From: an uncultured Moraxella sp.
Lineage (GTDB): Bacteria; Pseudomonadota; Gammaproteobacteria; Pseudomonadales; Moraxellaceae
Length of the DNA: 64,000 nucleotides
Direction of reading: 5' to 3'
Assembly (NCBI RefSeq): GCF_945873075.1
Contig: NZ_CAMCBS010000001.1
Coordinates: forward strand, 1-64,000
Program-made: the position numbers and the translations under genes
The notes under the pieces: model-generated
What the model was told of the DNA's origin: nothing
Seen by the model: only the letters and a program-made list of their open reading frames with translations
Databases searched by the model: none
In this document: in pieces, positions 15,123 through 23,803 of the stretch
How positions within the stretch are numbered: the first letter of the stretch is position 1
How the letters are laid out: each line of letters opens with the position of its first letter

Positions 15123-17498
15123 ATGACTGATGTTATGACCGATGTAACTGACCCAATTAACCATCAAGCCATCTATGAGAAGCTTGCCAAAGACCATGCC
15201 GTCAAGGCATCGCAGGTGCAGGCGTTTGCCAAGCTGTTTGATGAAGGCGCAAGCGTGCCGTTCATTGCTCGCTACCGCAAAGAGCAAACGGGCGGTTTGG
15301 ATGATGAGCTGTTGCGTATGCTCGAAAAATCACTCGTCGCTGAGCGTGAGCTGGCTAGCCGCCGCTTAAAGATTTTGGATTTATTAGCTGCCCAAAACGT
15401 GCTCAATGATGAGCTGACCGAGCGTGTCAATGCCGCGACAAGTAAGCTTGAGCTTGAAGAGATTTATCAGCCGTATCGCCCACGCCGCCGCTCAATCGCC
15501 GCCAAGGCAAAATTGGCAGGGCTATTGCCGATTGCTGAGGCGATTTTGGCAGGGGCAAAGCCAAGCGAGGCATTGGCAGGCTTTGCAGCGCCTTTGATGC
15601 TCACCGATGAGACGGGCGAGAGCTTTGAGGCGGGCTTTGATGATTATGATAAGCAGCTTGGCGGTGTGCAGGCGATTATCCTAGATGACTGGGCGACAGC
15701 GCTTGAGCTACTTGATGAAGTGCGTACCGGCTTTAATGCCACCGCATCCATCCGCTCGGAGCTCATCGGCGAAGAAAAACGAGAAGTCGGCGAGAAATTC
15801 AAAGATTATTTTGAGCATAGCGAGCCATTTGCCAAGCTATCTAATCACCGCCTGCTTGCGATGTTGCGTGGTCGTCAGCAAAATGTGCTGGTACTTCATG
15901 TCGATGGCGAAGATGAGCCGTTTATTGCCAAGATTGCACAGCATTTTGGGGTGGATCAAAGTGCGGATAATGGCGAGTTTTTGTACGACACCGCCAAAAA
16001 ACTTTGGACTGCCAAATGGCGTGCACAGATTGAGCATCGCTTATTGACCGAGCGTCGCTTGATGGCTGAGACCGATGCGATTGCGGTATTTGCCGAGAAT
16101 CTAAAGCATCTGTTGATGGTCGCCCCTGCCGGTCGCAAGGTTATTCTTGGCGTCGATCCGGGTATCCGTCATGGTGTGAAGATGGCAGTGATTGACAGCA
16201 CGGGTGATGTGCTAGCGACGCAGACGGTGTATCCGTTTAATCCTTATAATAAAGTTGATGAAGCCAAAAGCGAGATTGCAAAGTTAATCCGCACGCACCA
16301 TGTCGAGCTAGTCGCCATCGGCAATGGCACAGCCAGCCGTGAGACCGAAGCACTGGTCAAATCTGTGATTCGTGATGAGAGCCTGCCTGCTACGGCACTT
16401 GTGGTATCAGAAGCGGGTGCGTCGGTGTATTCAGCCAGTGAGATTGCATCAAGCGAATTGCCTGACTTGGATGTGTCGGTGCGTGGTGCGGTGTCGATTG
16501 CCCGTCGATTACAAGATCCATTATCCGAGCTTGTCAAGGTCGAGCCAAAAGCCATCGGCGTCGGTCAATATCAGCATGATGTCAATCAGACCGAGCTTGA
16601 AGCCAGCCTAGATAAAGTCACCGAAGACTGCGTCAATGCCGTCGGTGTCGATGTCAATACCGCAAGCCCTGCCATTCTTGCGCATATCTCGGGGCTGAAC
16701 AAAAATGTCGCTCAGCAGATTGTCGAGTATCGCCGTGCCAATGGTGCGTTTGTCAATCGTGAACAGCTTAAGAATGTCCCACGACTGGGCGTGAAGACCT
16801 TTGAGCAGGCGGCAGGCTTTTTGCGTATCAAAGATGGTGATGAGCCACTTGATGCCACAGGCGTGCATCCTGAGAGTTATGGCTTGGTGTATGAGATTTT
16901 GGCAAAGCATGGCAAGTCGCTTGGCGATGTACTCGGCAACGAAACTGCCGCCAAAGCACTCAATGACAGCAGTGATAGCTTTAGTCAGCTTGCCACTGTG
17001 ACCGCTGAGCTTGCCAAGCCTGCACACGACCCCCGTGGCGAGTTTCGCACGGCGAAATTCCGTGATGATGTCAATGAAATCAAAGACCTACAAGTCGGCA
17101 TGGTGCTCGAAGGCGTCGTGACCAATGTCACCGCCTTTGGCTGCTTTGTCGATGTTGGCGTGCATCAAGATGGCTTGGTGCATATCTCTGAGCTATCTGA
17201 TGACTATGTCGAGAACCCTGCTGATGTCATCAAGCCCCAAGACATCGTCACCGTGCGTGTCATCTCGGTGGATGAAGCCCGTGGGCGTATCGGCTTTAGT
17301 ATGAAATCTGAGCAGTCCAAATCTGCCAAAGCGGATAAGTCAGCCAAGGTGGATAAAGCGGACAAATCGGCGAACAACAAAAAAGCCGAGCGTACGCCTC
17401 GCCAAGACCGTCAAGATAAGCCTAAATCTGTCGCCAAACCTGCCAAAGCCATGGGCAGTCTTGGCGCACTGCTACAGCAAGCAGGGCTTGGCAAATAA
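15123..17498 (+). CDS. tex: Tex family RNA-binding transcription accessory protein
   Basis: A 791-residue Tex protein. In order: an N-terminal helical region with SVPFIARYRKEQTGGLDDE, a YqgF/RNase H-like domain (VILGVDPGIRHGVKMAVID at about 340-360), helix-hairpin-helix elements (VNTASPAILAHISGLN, about 515-530) and an S1 RNA-binding domain starting near residue 658 (GMVLEGVVTNVTAFGCFVD). After residue 728 comes a 60-residue Lys/Ala/Asp-rich tail with KADKSAKVDKADKSA repeats, which many Tex proteins share. Tex contacts RNA polymerase and RNA and affects expression of virulence factors in several bacteria. It is monocistronic, between a promoter and a strong terminator. Confidence 0.93.
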   Translation: MTDVMTDVTDPINHQAIYEKLAKDHAVKASQVQAFAKLFDEGASVPFIARYRKEQTGGLDDELLRMLEKSLVAERELASRRLKILDLLAAQNVLNDELTERVNAATSKLELEEIYQPYRPRRRSIAAKAKLAGLLPIAEAILAGAKPSEALAGFAAPLMLTDETGESFEAGFDDYDKQLGGVQAIILDDWATALELLDEVRTGFNATASIRSELIGEEKREVGEKFKDYFEHSEPFAKLSNHRLLAMLRGRQQNVLVLHVDGEDEPFIAKIAQHFGVDQSADNGEFLYDTAKKLWTAKWRAQIEHRLLTERRLMAETDAIAVFAENLKHLLMVAPAGRKVILGVDPGIRHGVKMAVIDSTGDVLATQTVYPFNPYNKVDEAKSEIAKLIRTHHVELVAIGNGTASRETEALVKSVIRDESLPATALVVSEAGASVYSASEIASSELPDLDVSVRGAVSIARRLQDPLSELVKVEPKAIGVGQYQHDVNQTELEASLDKVTEDCVNAVGVDVNTASPAILAHISGLNKNVAQQIVEYRRANGAFVNREQLKNVPRLGVKTFEQAAGFLRIKDGDEPLDATGVHPESYGLVYEILAKHGKSLGDVLGNETAAKALNDSSDSFSQLATVTAELAKPAHDPRGEFRTAKFRDDVNEIKDLQVGMVLEGVVTNVTAFGCFVDVGVHQDGLVHISELSDDYVENPADVIKPQDIVTVRVISVDEARGRIGFSMKSEQSKSAKADKSAKVDKADKSANNKKAERTPRQDRQDKPKSVAKPAKAMGSLGALLQQAGLGK

Positions 17499-17518
17499 TT
17501 AAGCCCATCCTACTTGCC

Positions 17519-17550
17519 AAACCCATCAAGTCTGATTGCTTGATGGGTTT
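17519..17550 (+). terminator. Terminator after tex
   Basis: AAACCCATCAAG and CTTGATGGGTTT, 12-bp stem with an 8-nt loop, followed by a T-run. Confidence 0.85.
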
Positions 17551-17837
17551 TTTTGTTTGGGGGCGGCAATGAATGATTTAAGACACAAAATAGCCAAGCT
17601 TAACCATGCTTATTATTAAGATGTGATAAACCTAATAAAATATTTAATATTTGTATAGTCAAACTTATCTATCAAAAAATAATGACTGATAAGTCCATAA
17701 AATTAAAAAGATTACTAGTAAGTGTTACGGTTATTTTGCTATAATAAAGCCATCAAATTAAGGCGTCTTTATTAAGATAAAGTTATTAAAAGAAATGATA
17801 TATTATAACTTTTGCCAATTTGATAGGAGTAAATACC
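17551..17837. other. AT-rich upstream region of the autotransporter gene
   Basis: Strongly AT-rich with no coding frame. An extended -10 element TGCTATAAT occurs at 17737-17745, about 85 nt before the first leader base could end, and TAGGAG at 17824-17829 is the ribosome site. No homopolymer or short tandem repeat that could cause phase variation is seen here. Confidence 0.5.
17737..17745 (+). promoter_or_regulatory. Extended -10 promoter of the autotransporter gene
   Basis: TGCTATAAT matches TGnTATAAT exactly. The predicted transcript would have an 85-nt, AT-rich leader, long enough for post-transcriptional control. Confidence 0.5.
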
Positions 17838-20800
17838 ATGAAATACACCACAATATTCCGCCCATCGATACTCGCATGGATGATTACAAGTATTTTGATT
17901 GGTCACGCTCAAGCCAGCGTCGTGCGTAGCGACATCAATTATCAAGATGCCCGAGATTTTGCCGAGAATAAGGGTAAATTTGCCGTAGGTGCACGCAATA
18001 TTGCCATCTATAATACATCAGGGCAATTGCTTGGCACGATGATGACGACAGCGCCAATGCCTGATTTTGGTGCGGTCGATAAAGTGGGTATCGCCACACT
18101 GATCGAGCCACAGTTTATCAACAGTGTGGCGCACAATGCTGGCTATACGACGGTGAATTTTGGTCATAAAGATGCCCAAAAGCGTGATTTTGATTATCAA
18201 ATCGTCGCGCGTAACAACCTAACCCCGACCATTACCAACACCACCGATTTTCATGCACCACGCTTGCATAAGCTCGTCACGGAAGTTGCGCCGATGCCTG
18301 TGCATTATGCAGGCGAGCACCAAAGCGCTTATCAAGACCCCAATCGTTTCTCAGCTTATGCACGACTAGGCTCAGGGCTACAATATGTCGGCACAGGTGC
18401 AGAGAATAACGAAAAAACTTATTTGGCTTGGGCGTATCGCTATCTGACCGGCGGTAATGTGCCGAACTTTAGCCAAACTCAAGGCGTAAGCACAATCAAC
18501 TTTCAGCGTAATATGAGCACCGCCAATGGCATCATGCCGACCATCATTGAGCAGGGTGATAGTGGCTCACCGCTACTTGCGTATGACATCGCAAGACAGC
18601 AATGGGGCGTGATTGGTGTCACTCGTGGCTACTCTAGCGATGAGTTTTGGTATTTGACGATGAAACCGCATTTTGTGGCGCAAAAACTTGCCGAGACTTA
18701 TGCAGGTACGGTGGATAATACCCGAGCAGGTTCATCATTTACTTGGACGCCATCAGGCACGAGCAGTCGCATCACGGGCAATGGTCAAGCCTTGACGGTC
18801 AATCTTAAAGGTGATGATAGCCTAAATACCAGTACCGAAATGCTAGCGCTTAATCAAGGCAAATCGGTCAAATTCACCGGTCAGGCAGGCACTTTGGTGG
18901 TGGTAAATCCAGTGCATCAAGGTGCAGGTGCGCTTGAGTTTGAGACGGATTATACGGTCAAAGGCAGATTGCCGAGCACTACTTGGGTGGGTGCAGGCGT
19001 GGTCGTGGCGGATAATAAGACGGTCAATTGGCAACTTAAAAACCCAGCAGGCGACCGCTTATCCAAGCTTGGCAAAGGCACGCTGATGGTTAATGGCGCA
19101 GGGGTCAATGCAGGCGATATCAGTGTCGGCGATGGTAAGGTCGTGCTTGCAACAGCAGTTGATGCTCGTGGCAACAAGCAAGCGTTCAATCGTGTTGAGA
19201 TTGTCAGTGGTCGCCCAACGGTGGTATTGGGCGATGCCAATCAAGTCGTGCCAGAGAACATCATCTTTGGCTATCGTGGTGGTCGCTTGGATCTTAATGG
19301 TACGACTTTTAATACCAAAGCCATCTCAAGTCAAGATGATGGTGCTATGCTTGTCAATCACAACACCACCGCCACTGCCAATGTCATCATTCGTGGTCTG
19401 GGTAAAGTTGATCCTGTGGCGACATGGGTGCAGTCAAGCCAAGCAGATGCCATCGCCAAGCGTAGTGATGTACTGACTTGGGGTCAGTGGGGTACATCAG
19501 GGGCGGATATTTATGAATATATCAATACCCACGCAGGCAACCGCAAGGATTACTTTATCCTCAAATCAGGCGGCAATGCAGGGACTTATTTCCCGACCAA
19601 CCAAACTAGCAACCAAAGCTGGGAGTATATCGGCAGTGATAAGAATACTGCCATCAATACCGCCTTTACCCAAAAGATGGCAGGTGAGCTGACTTGGGGC
19701 AAATGGGGTATAGCAGGTGCGGATATCTATGAATATATCAACACCCATGCAGGCAACCGCAAGGACTACTTTATCCTAAAATCGGGCGGTAATGCAGGCA
19801 CTTATTTCCCAACCAATCAGACCAGTAATCAGCATTGGCAATATCTGGGCAGTGATAAGCTGACTGCCATCAATGCGGTGATCAAGATTAAGGATTATCA
19901 GTCGCTTGATTGGGGCAAGTGGGGTACGGCAGGGGCAGATATCTATGAGTATATCAATACTCATGCAGGCAATCGCACGGATTATTTTGTGCTCAAAGCC
20001 GGTGGCAATGCAGGCGCATTTTATCCAACTAACCAAACCAGCAGTGACAACTGGGAATATCTAGGCAGTGATAAACAGCGTGCTATCCAAACGGTATTGT
20101 CTCGTCAGCATCTTGACAGTGGCGTGCAGACCTTTGCAGGGGTGCTTGGTGAGACCGCAGGCACTAATGGCAGAATGAATGTCACCTTTAAGCCGACGGA
20201 TGCCAAAGACAGCTTATTCTTGACAGGTGGCGCACGGCTCAATGGCGAGCTCAAAGTCAATAACGGCACAGTACTACTCACAGGCAGACCTGTGCCCTAT
20301 GCCTACAATCATCAAACCAAACAAGAAATCATCAAAGATGATGACTGGATTAATCGTGAATATCGTGCCAATGCATTCTCGGTCAATCATGATGGCAAGC
20401 TGATTTTTGGGCGTAATGCATCACTTGCGACGGGTAATTTTTATGCAGCGCAAAATGGCTTATTACAGCTTGGCTTTGTGCAGGGTAAGACACCTGTGTG
20501 TCAGCGATCTGACCATACAGGGGCAATCAGTTGCACCACGCCAACTGTGGGTACGGATGTGTATCAAAGTATCCCAACGCTCAAAGCGACGGGGGATACA
20601 CGCCTATGGCACAATGCCGACTTGCATATCGGTAAGGCAGTGCTGACAGGCAAAATCACCGCCGACAAAGGCACAACCACCACCATTGAGCATGATGGTC
20701 AATGGCAGATGACCGCTGATAGCACGGTGGGGCATCTTGCGCTAAATGGCGGTACGGTAGATCTCAATGCCGCCAACAACCACAGTCGCTATCAGAGCCT

Positions 20801-22517
20801 GACCATCAATGGTAATCTGTCAGGGCAGGGTAAGTTTTATTATCTGACCAATGCCGATGCAGGCGTGGGCGATCGTGTGACGGTCAATGGCGTGGCGACG
20901 GGTAATTTTTCGTTAGCTATGCAAAATACAGGCGCTGAGCCAACTGCCATCAGTCCGCTGAGCCTATTGAATATCACCAATAACGCCCAAGACCCAAGTG
21001 CGCTCAATGTCTCGCTCGAAAATGGCTATGTGGATCTGGGCGCTTATCGCTATATCCTAAAAAACCAAAACAACGATTATCGTCTATACAGTCCGCTCCG
21101 AGATGTACAAGTCGCTCGCAATTATGAGCAAATCGAGGCACTACTTGCCGATGCACAGGCATCTGCCGATGCGTATGCCCAAGAGGTTGATGAGCTGACT
21201 ACCCGAGTGATTAACACACTTGCCGAACAACAAAGCGTGCAGGCATCGATTGCACAGACACAACGAAGTGTGAATGCACAGCAGTCATATCTGAACAGCT
21301 TGCCGTGGATTCGTTTTGCGGCACGCATCCAAGCACGCAATCAGCTGTTGGCACTACAAAAGCAACTAGGCAGTTATACAACGCTCAACACTCAGCTACA
21401 GACGACAATCGAGGCGCTCAACCGCTCACTAGCACACGCCCAAGACCAGCAGGCAAATGCTCAATCCAAGCTTGAGGCGGTGGATTTGATGGTCAAAGAT
21501 GTGCTCAAGCAAGCAGAAGATATTTGCCTAAAAACACAATCGCAAGAAGTGTGTAATGCAGTGGTGCGATTGACATCAGCCGAAGAGCTGCTTGATTTGA
21601 CCAATGCGCTAGATGCACAGACGGTCAATATCGCCCAAAAAGATGGCATCAGTAGCTATTCAAATACCGCCTTGTCTGAGCTGTCTGCCCAAGTGAATAG
21701 TCTGCTCCAAGCCGAACGAGCTATTGATAAAGAGCTTGTAACACCAAAATCCGAGCCACTGTCTGTATGGGTGGCCTATGATACCCAAGCGTCCAAATCA
21801 AACTCGGATAATTATCGTAGCTATCACAATGACAGCACGATGACGCAGTTCGGCATCGAAGGTGCAGTGAGTGATACACTGCGTGCCGGCATGGTGCTCT
21901 CGGCGGTGGATTCGACACTTGCCTTTGATGGTGCACAAGGTGATGGCAAGCTCAAATCTGCCACCGCTTATCTCAAGGCGCAGTCGCCATCAGGCTGGAT
22001 TGGTGCACTACAAGCAGGTGTGGGGCAAGCGGATAACGCCATTGAGATGAATGACAAATCCACCAAGATTGAGCGTGATATCAGCACGGTGGGGCTCAGT
22101 GTCGCCAAGACTTATCAAGCCAATAACTGGCAAATCCGCCCATCAGCAGGTGTCAAATATCATCGCTTGGCAGGCGTGGATTATACGCTGGATAATGCCG
22201 CTGTATCCACTTCACCACTGGGTTTGACGACTTATCAAGCAGGTCTGTCGGTGGCATATCCGATGACAATCGGTCAAGTACAGCTTGTGCCAAGCGTATC
22301 AAGCACCTACACCGATGCCAGCCACAATCAGCGTGCCGATGCTGTGCGTGTCAATGGCAATGCACTTGCGCTAAACTTCGATCGCTATACCACGCATGAG
22401 CTTGGCGTGACTGCTACCGCCAACAACTGGTCAGCATCCATCAATGCCGGCGTGATTGATGGCGAAGAGATGGATCGTCAGCGTCATGCAGGCGTGCGTA
22501 TCGGTTATCAATGGTAA
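17838..22517 (+). CDS. S6-family serine protease autotransporter (IgA protease/Hap-like)
   Basis: A 1559-residue type Va autotransporter. The signal peptide (1-26, ending HAQA) is followed by a chymotrypsin-like S6 protease domain with His99 in NSVAHNAGYTTVNFGH, Asp137 in DFHAPRLHKLVTEVAP and Ser242 in GDSGSPLL. A beta-helix-like passenger comes next. Residues 546-761 are three tandem 72-residue repeats (WGxWGxxGADIYEYINTHAG...). About 1095-1240 is a long helical, coiled-coil-like region, and about 1303-1559 is the beta-barrel, ending in Trp. The protease domain layout matches IgA1 protease and Hap; the substrate cannot be predicted. Such proteins cleave host proteins or act as adhesins at the cell surface. 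ATG 17838 follows TAGGAG. Confidence 0.88.
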   Translation: MKYTTIFRPSILAWMITSILIGHAQASVVRSDINYQDARDFAENKGKFAVGARNIAIYNTSGQLLGTMMTTAPMPDFGAVDKVGIATLIEPQFINSVAHNAGYTTVNFGHKDAQKRDFDYQIVARNNLTPTITNTTDFHAPRLHKLVTEVAPMPVHYAGEHQSAYQDPNRFSAYARLGSGLQYVGTGAENNEKTYLAWAYRYLTGGNVPNFSQTQGVSTINFQRNMSTANGIMPTIIEQGDSGSPLLAYDIARQQWGVIGVTRGYSSDEFWYLTMKPHFVAQKLAETYAGTVDNTRAGSSFTWTPSGTSSRITGNGQALTVNLKGDDSLNTSTEMLALNQGKSVKFTGQAGTLVVVNPVHQGAGALEFETDYTVKGRLPSTTWVGAGVVVADNKTVNWQLKNPAGDRLSKLGKGTLMVNGAGVNAGDISVGDGKVVLATAVDARGNKQAFNRVEIVSGRPTVVLGDANQVVPENIIFGYRGGRLDLNGTTFNTKAISSQDDGAMLVNHNTTATANVIIRGLGKVDPVATWVQSSQADAIAKRSDVLTWGQWGTSGADIYEYINTHAGNRKDYFILKSGGNAGTYFPTNQTSNQSWEYIGSDKNTAINTAFTQKMAGELTWGKWGIAGADIYEYINTHAGNRKDYFILKSGGNAGTYFPTNQTSNQHWQYLGSDKLTAINAVIKIKDYQSLDWGKWGTAGADIYEYINTHAGNRTDYFVLKAGGNAGAFYPTNQTSSDNWEYLGSDKQRAIQTVLSRQHLDSGVQTFAGVLGETAGTNGRMNVTFKPTDAKDSLFLTGGARLNGELKVNNGTVLLTGRPVPYAYNHQTKQEIIKDDDWINREYRANAFSVNHDGKLIFGRNASLATGNFYAAQNGLLQLGFVQGKTPVCQRSDHTGAISCTTPTVGTDVYQSIPTLKATGDTRLWHNADLHIGKAVLTGKITADKGTTTTIEHDGQWQMTADSTVGHLALNGGTVDLNAANNHSRYQSLTINGNLSGQGKFYYLTNADAGVGDRVTVNGVATGNFSLAMQNTGAEPTAISPLSLLNITNNAQDPSALNVSLENGYVDLGAYRYILKNQNNDYRLYSPLRDVQVARNYEQIEALLADAQASADAYAQEVDELTTRVINTLAEQQSVQASIAQTQRSVNAQQSYLNSLPWIRFAARIQARNQLLALQKQLGSYTTLNTQLQTTIEALNRSLAHAQDQQANAQSKLEAVDLMVKDVLKQAEDICLKTQSQEVCNAVVRLTSAEELLDLTNALDAQTVNIAQKDGISSYSNTALSELSAQVNSLLQAERAIDKELVTPKSEPLSVWVAYDTQASKSNSDNYRSYHNDSTMTQFGIEGAVSDTLRAGMVLSAVDSTLAFDGAQGDGKLKSATAYLKAQSPSGWIGALQAGVGQADNAIEMNDKSTKIERDISTVGLSVAKTYQANNWQIRPSAGVKYHRLAGVDYTLDNAAVSTSPLGLTTYQAGLSVAYPMTIGQVQLVPSVSSTYTDASHNQRADAVRVNGNALALNFDRYTTHELGVTATANNWSASINAGVIDGEEMDRQRHAGVRIGYQW
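19473..20120 (+). repeat. Three tandem 216-bp repeats inside the autotransporter passenger
   Basis: Units start at 19473, 19689 and 19905 and code for 72 residues each. Conserved core: L-x-WG-x-WG then GADIYEYINTHAGNR, DYF-x-LK-x-GGNAG, PTNQTS, and GSDK. In-frame spacing means copy number could change by recombination without breaking the frame. The aromatic-rich pattern resembles a small carbohydrate-binding module, which is inference. Confidence 0.85.
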
Positions 22518-22532
22518 GCCGTAGGTGCTAAA

Positions 22533-22562
22533 AAAATGCCGATGACTAATTCATCGGCATTT
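22533..22562. terminator. Bidirectional terminator, autotransporter / DUF305 gene
   Basis: AAAATGCCGATGA and TCATCGGCATTTT form a 13-bp stem with a 4-nt loop between convergent genes. Confidence 0.85.
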
Positions 22563-22591
22563 TGTTTGGTATTGGTTAAGCAAGTTTTGGC

Positions 22592-23311
22592 TTATTTGCT
22601 TACGATACCCTTGTTGGCAAGCCATTCTTTCATCAAGACAATCTCTGGGTCTTGGGCATCGATGATGCCTTGGGCTAGGTTTCGGATTTGGTCATCTTGA
22701 CCGTATTTGAGCTCGGTTTTTGCCATCTGTATCGCTCCTTGATGATGTGGAATCATCCCTTGGGCAAAGGCAATATCAGCATCTTCGTGATGCACCCCTG
22801 CCATCATCGCATCGTGCATACTCATATCAGCCAGATAAGCTTTGGCGTGCTCGCTGTCGGCATTGGTGGCATCTTTGTCTTTGACAGTGGTGAGCCAATT
22901 TTGCATAAACTCAATCTCGGTTTGTTGCGCATCGATGATGTCTTGGGCAAGCTTACGCATGGTGGCATCTTTGCCGTATTTAAGCTGGGTTTTCGCCATC
23001 TCAATCGCCCCTTGGTGATGTGGAATCATACCATCGACGAAGGCAACATCGGGATTGGCTTTGGTTGCAGCTGCCATCATCGCATCGTGCATGGTGCTCA
23101 TCGACTGCATATACTCATTGGTGTGCGCTGCCATAGGCTTGGCGGTATCGTGATGAGCGTGTGCATTATGTGCGTTATTTTGAGTGCCTGTTTTGTTTTG
23201 GTCAGCTTGTGCTTGTGGTGCTTGCTCGGTAGTGTCAGTGGCAGGCTGATTACAAGCGCTCAAGGCAGTCGCCAAAGCGATGGCGATAAGTGATTTTGAA
23301 ACTGTGGTCAT
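22592..23311 (-). CDS. Lipoprotein with two DUF305 domains, likely copper-related
   Basis: A 239-residue protein from the ATG at 23311 (AGGAG upstream). The lipoprotein signal ends in ALSACNQ. A His/Ala/Gln-rich linker leads to two DUF305 domains, each with MIPHHQGAI-[EQ]-MAKT-[QE]-LKYG; the two copies are close relatives. DUF305 proteins are ferritin-like helical bundles that occur with copper-handling genes. The divergent CueR-type gene and its operator (23352-23382) put this gene under copper control by sequence. The His/Met-rich composition suits metal binding in the periplasm. Longer in-frame starts fall inside the operator and are rejected. Confidence 0.85.
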   Translation of the reverse strand: MTTVSKSLIAIALATALSACNQPATDTTEQAPQAQADQNKTGTQNNAHNAHAHHDTAKPMAAHTNEYMQSMSTMHDAMMAAATKANPDVAFVDGMIPHHQGAIEMAKTQLKYGKDATMRKLAQDIIDAQQTEIEFMQNWLTTVKDKDATNADSEHAKAYLADMSMHDAMMAGVHHEDADIAFAQGMIPHHQGAIQMAKTELKYGQDDQIRNLAQGIIDAQDPEIVLMKEWLANKGIVSK

Positions 23312-23351
23312 GATAACTCCTAAGCTGTTGCAATAAATATATGGTGCTGTT

Positions 23352-23382
23352 AGTATAGACCTTAACCCTATGTCAAAGTCAA
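23352..23382 (-). promoter_or_regulatory. MerR-type promoter/operator for the DUF305 gene
   Basis: On the minus strand TTGACT and TATACT are separated by 19 bp, the unusually long spacer typical of MerR-family targets. The dyad GACCTTAAC-N5-GTCAAAGTC (23358-23380) fills the spacer. The layout is that of copper-induced CueR promoters. Confidence 0.8.
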
Positions 23383-23390
23383 GCATTATC

Positions 23391-23789
23391 ATGAATATCA
23401 GTCAAGCTGCCGCCCAAACAGGCTTATCCGCCAAACAAATTCGAGACTATGAAAAAGCGGGTCTGCTCCCTGCCGCTACACGCACGGCATCAGGCTATCG
23501 CACTTATGGGCAGTCAGCGATTGAGCGATTGACATTCATCGCTAGGGCTCGGCAGGTGGGGTTTTCGTTGACTCAAATCCAAGCACTGCTCGCACTCCAA
23601 GATGACCCGAATCGCACCAGCTGTGCGGTCAAGGCGCTGACATCGGCGCATATCGATGAGTTGACCGCCAAAATCGCTCAGCTACAAGCCATGATAGATA
23701 CCCTGCAAGCATGGCATGATGTCTGTCATGGTGATGAGCGTTCGGACTGCGTGATTTTGCAGTCGCTGAGTATATCTGATGTTCGATAG
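23391..23789 (+). CDS. cueR: CueR-like MerR-family copper-responsive regulator
   Basis: A 132-residue MerR protein: N-terminal winged helix with ISQAAAQTGLSAKQIRDYEK and the YEKAGLLP wing, a long dimerisation helix (about 80-110), and the metal loop HDVCHGDERSDCVIL, in which two cysteines are separated by seven residues as in CueR (Cys112/Cys120 type). This spacing predicts Cu(I)/Ag(I) sensing. ATG 23370 is inside the dyad of the divergent promoter, so ATG 23391 is used; its ribosome site is poor. The regulator and the DUF305 gene are back to back and share the control region. The stop lies 14 nt before the first CRISPR repeat. Confidence 0.85.
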   Translation: MNISQAAAQTGLSAKQIRDYEKAGLLPAATRTASGYRTYGQSAIERLTFIARARQVGFSLTQIQALLALQDDPNRTSCAVKALTSAHIDELTAKIAQLQAMIDTLQAWHDVCHGDERSDCVILQSLSISDVR

Positions 23790-23803
23790 GGCTAAACAGA
23801 AAT

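Noticed and set aside
23370..23390. ATG 23370 as the start of the CueR-like regulator
   Set aside because: It lies within the operator dyad; the family N-terminus begins at ATG 23391.
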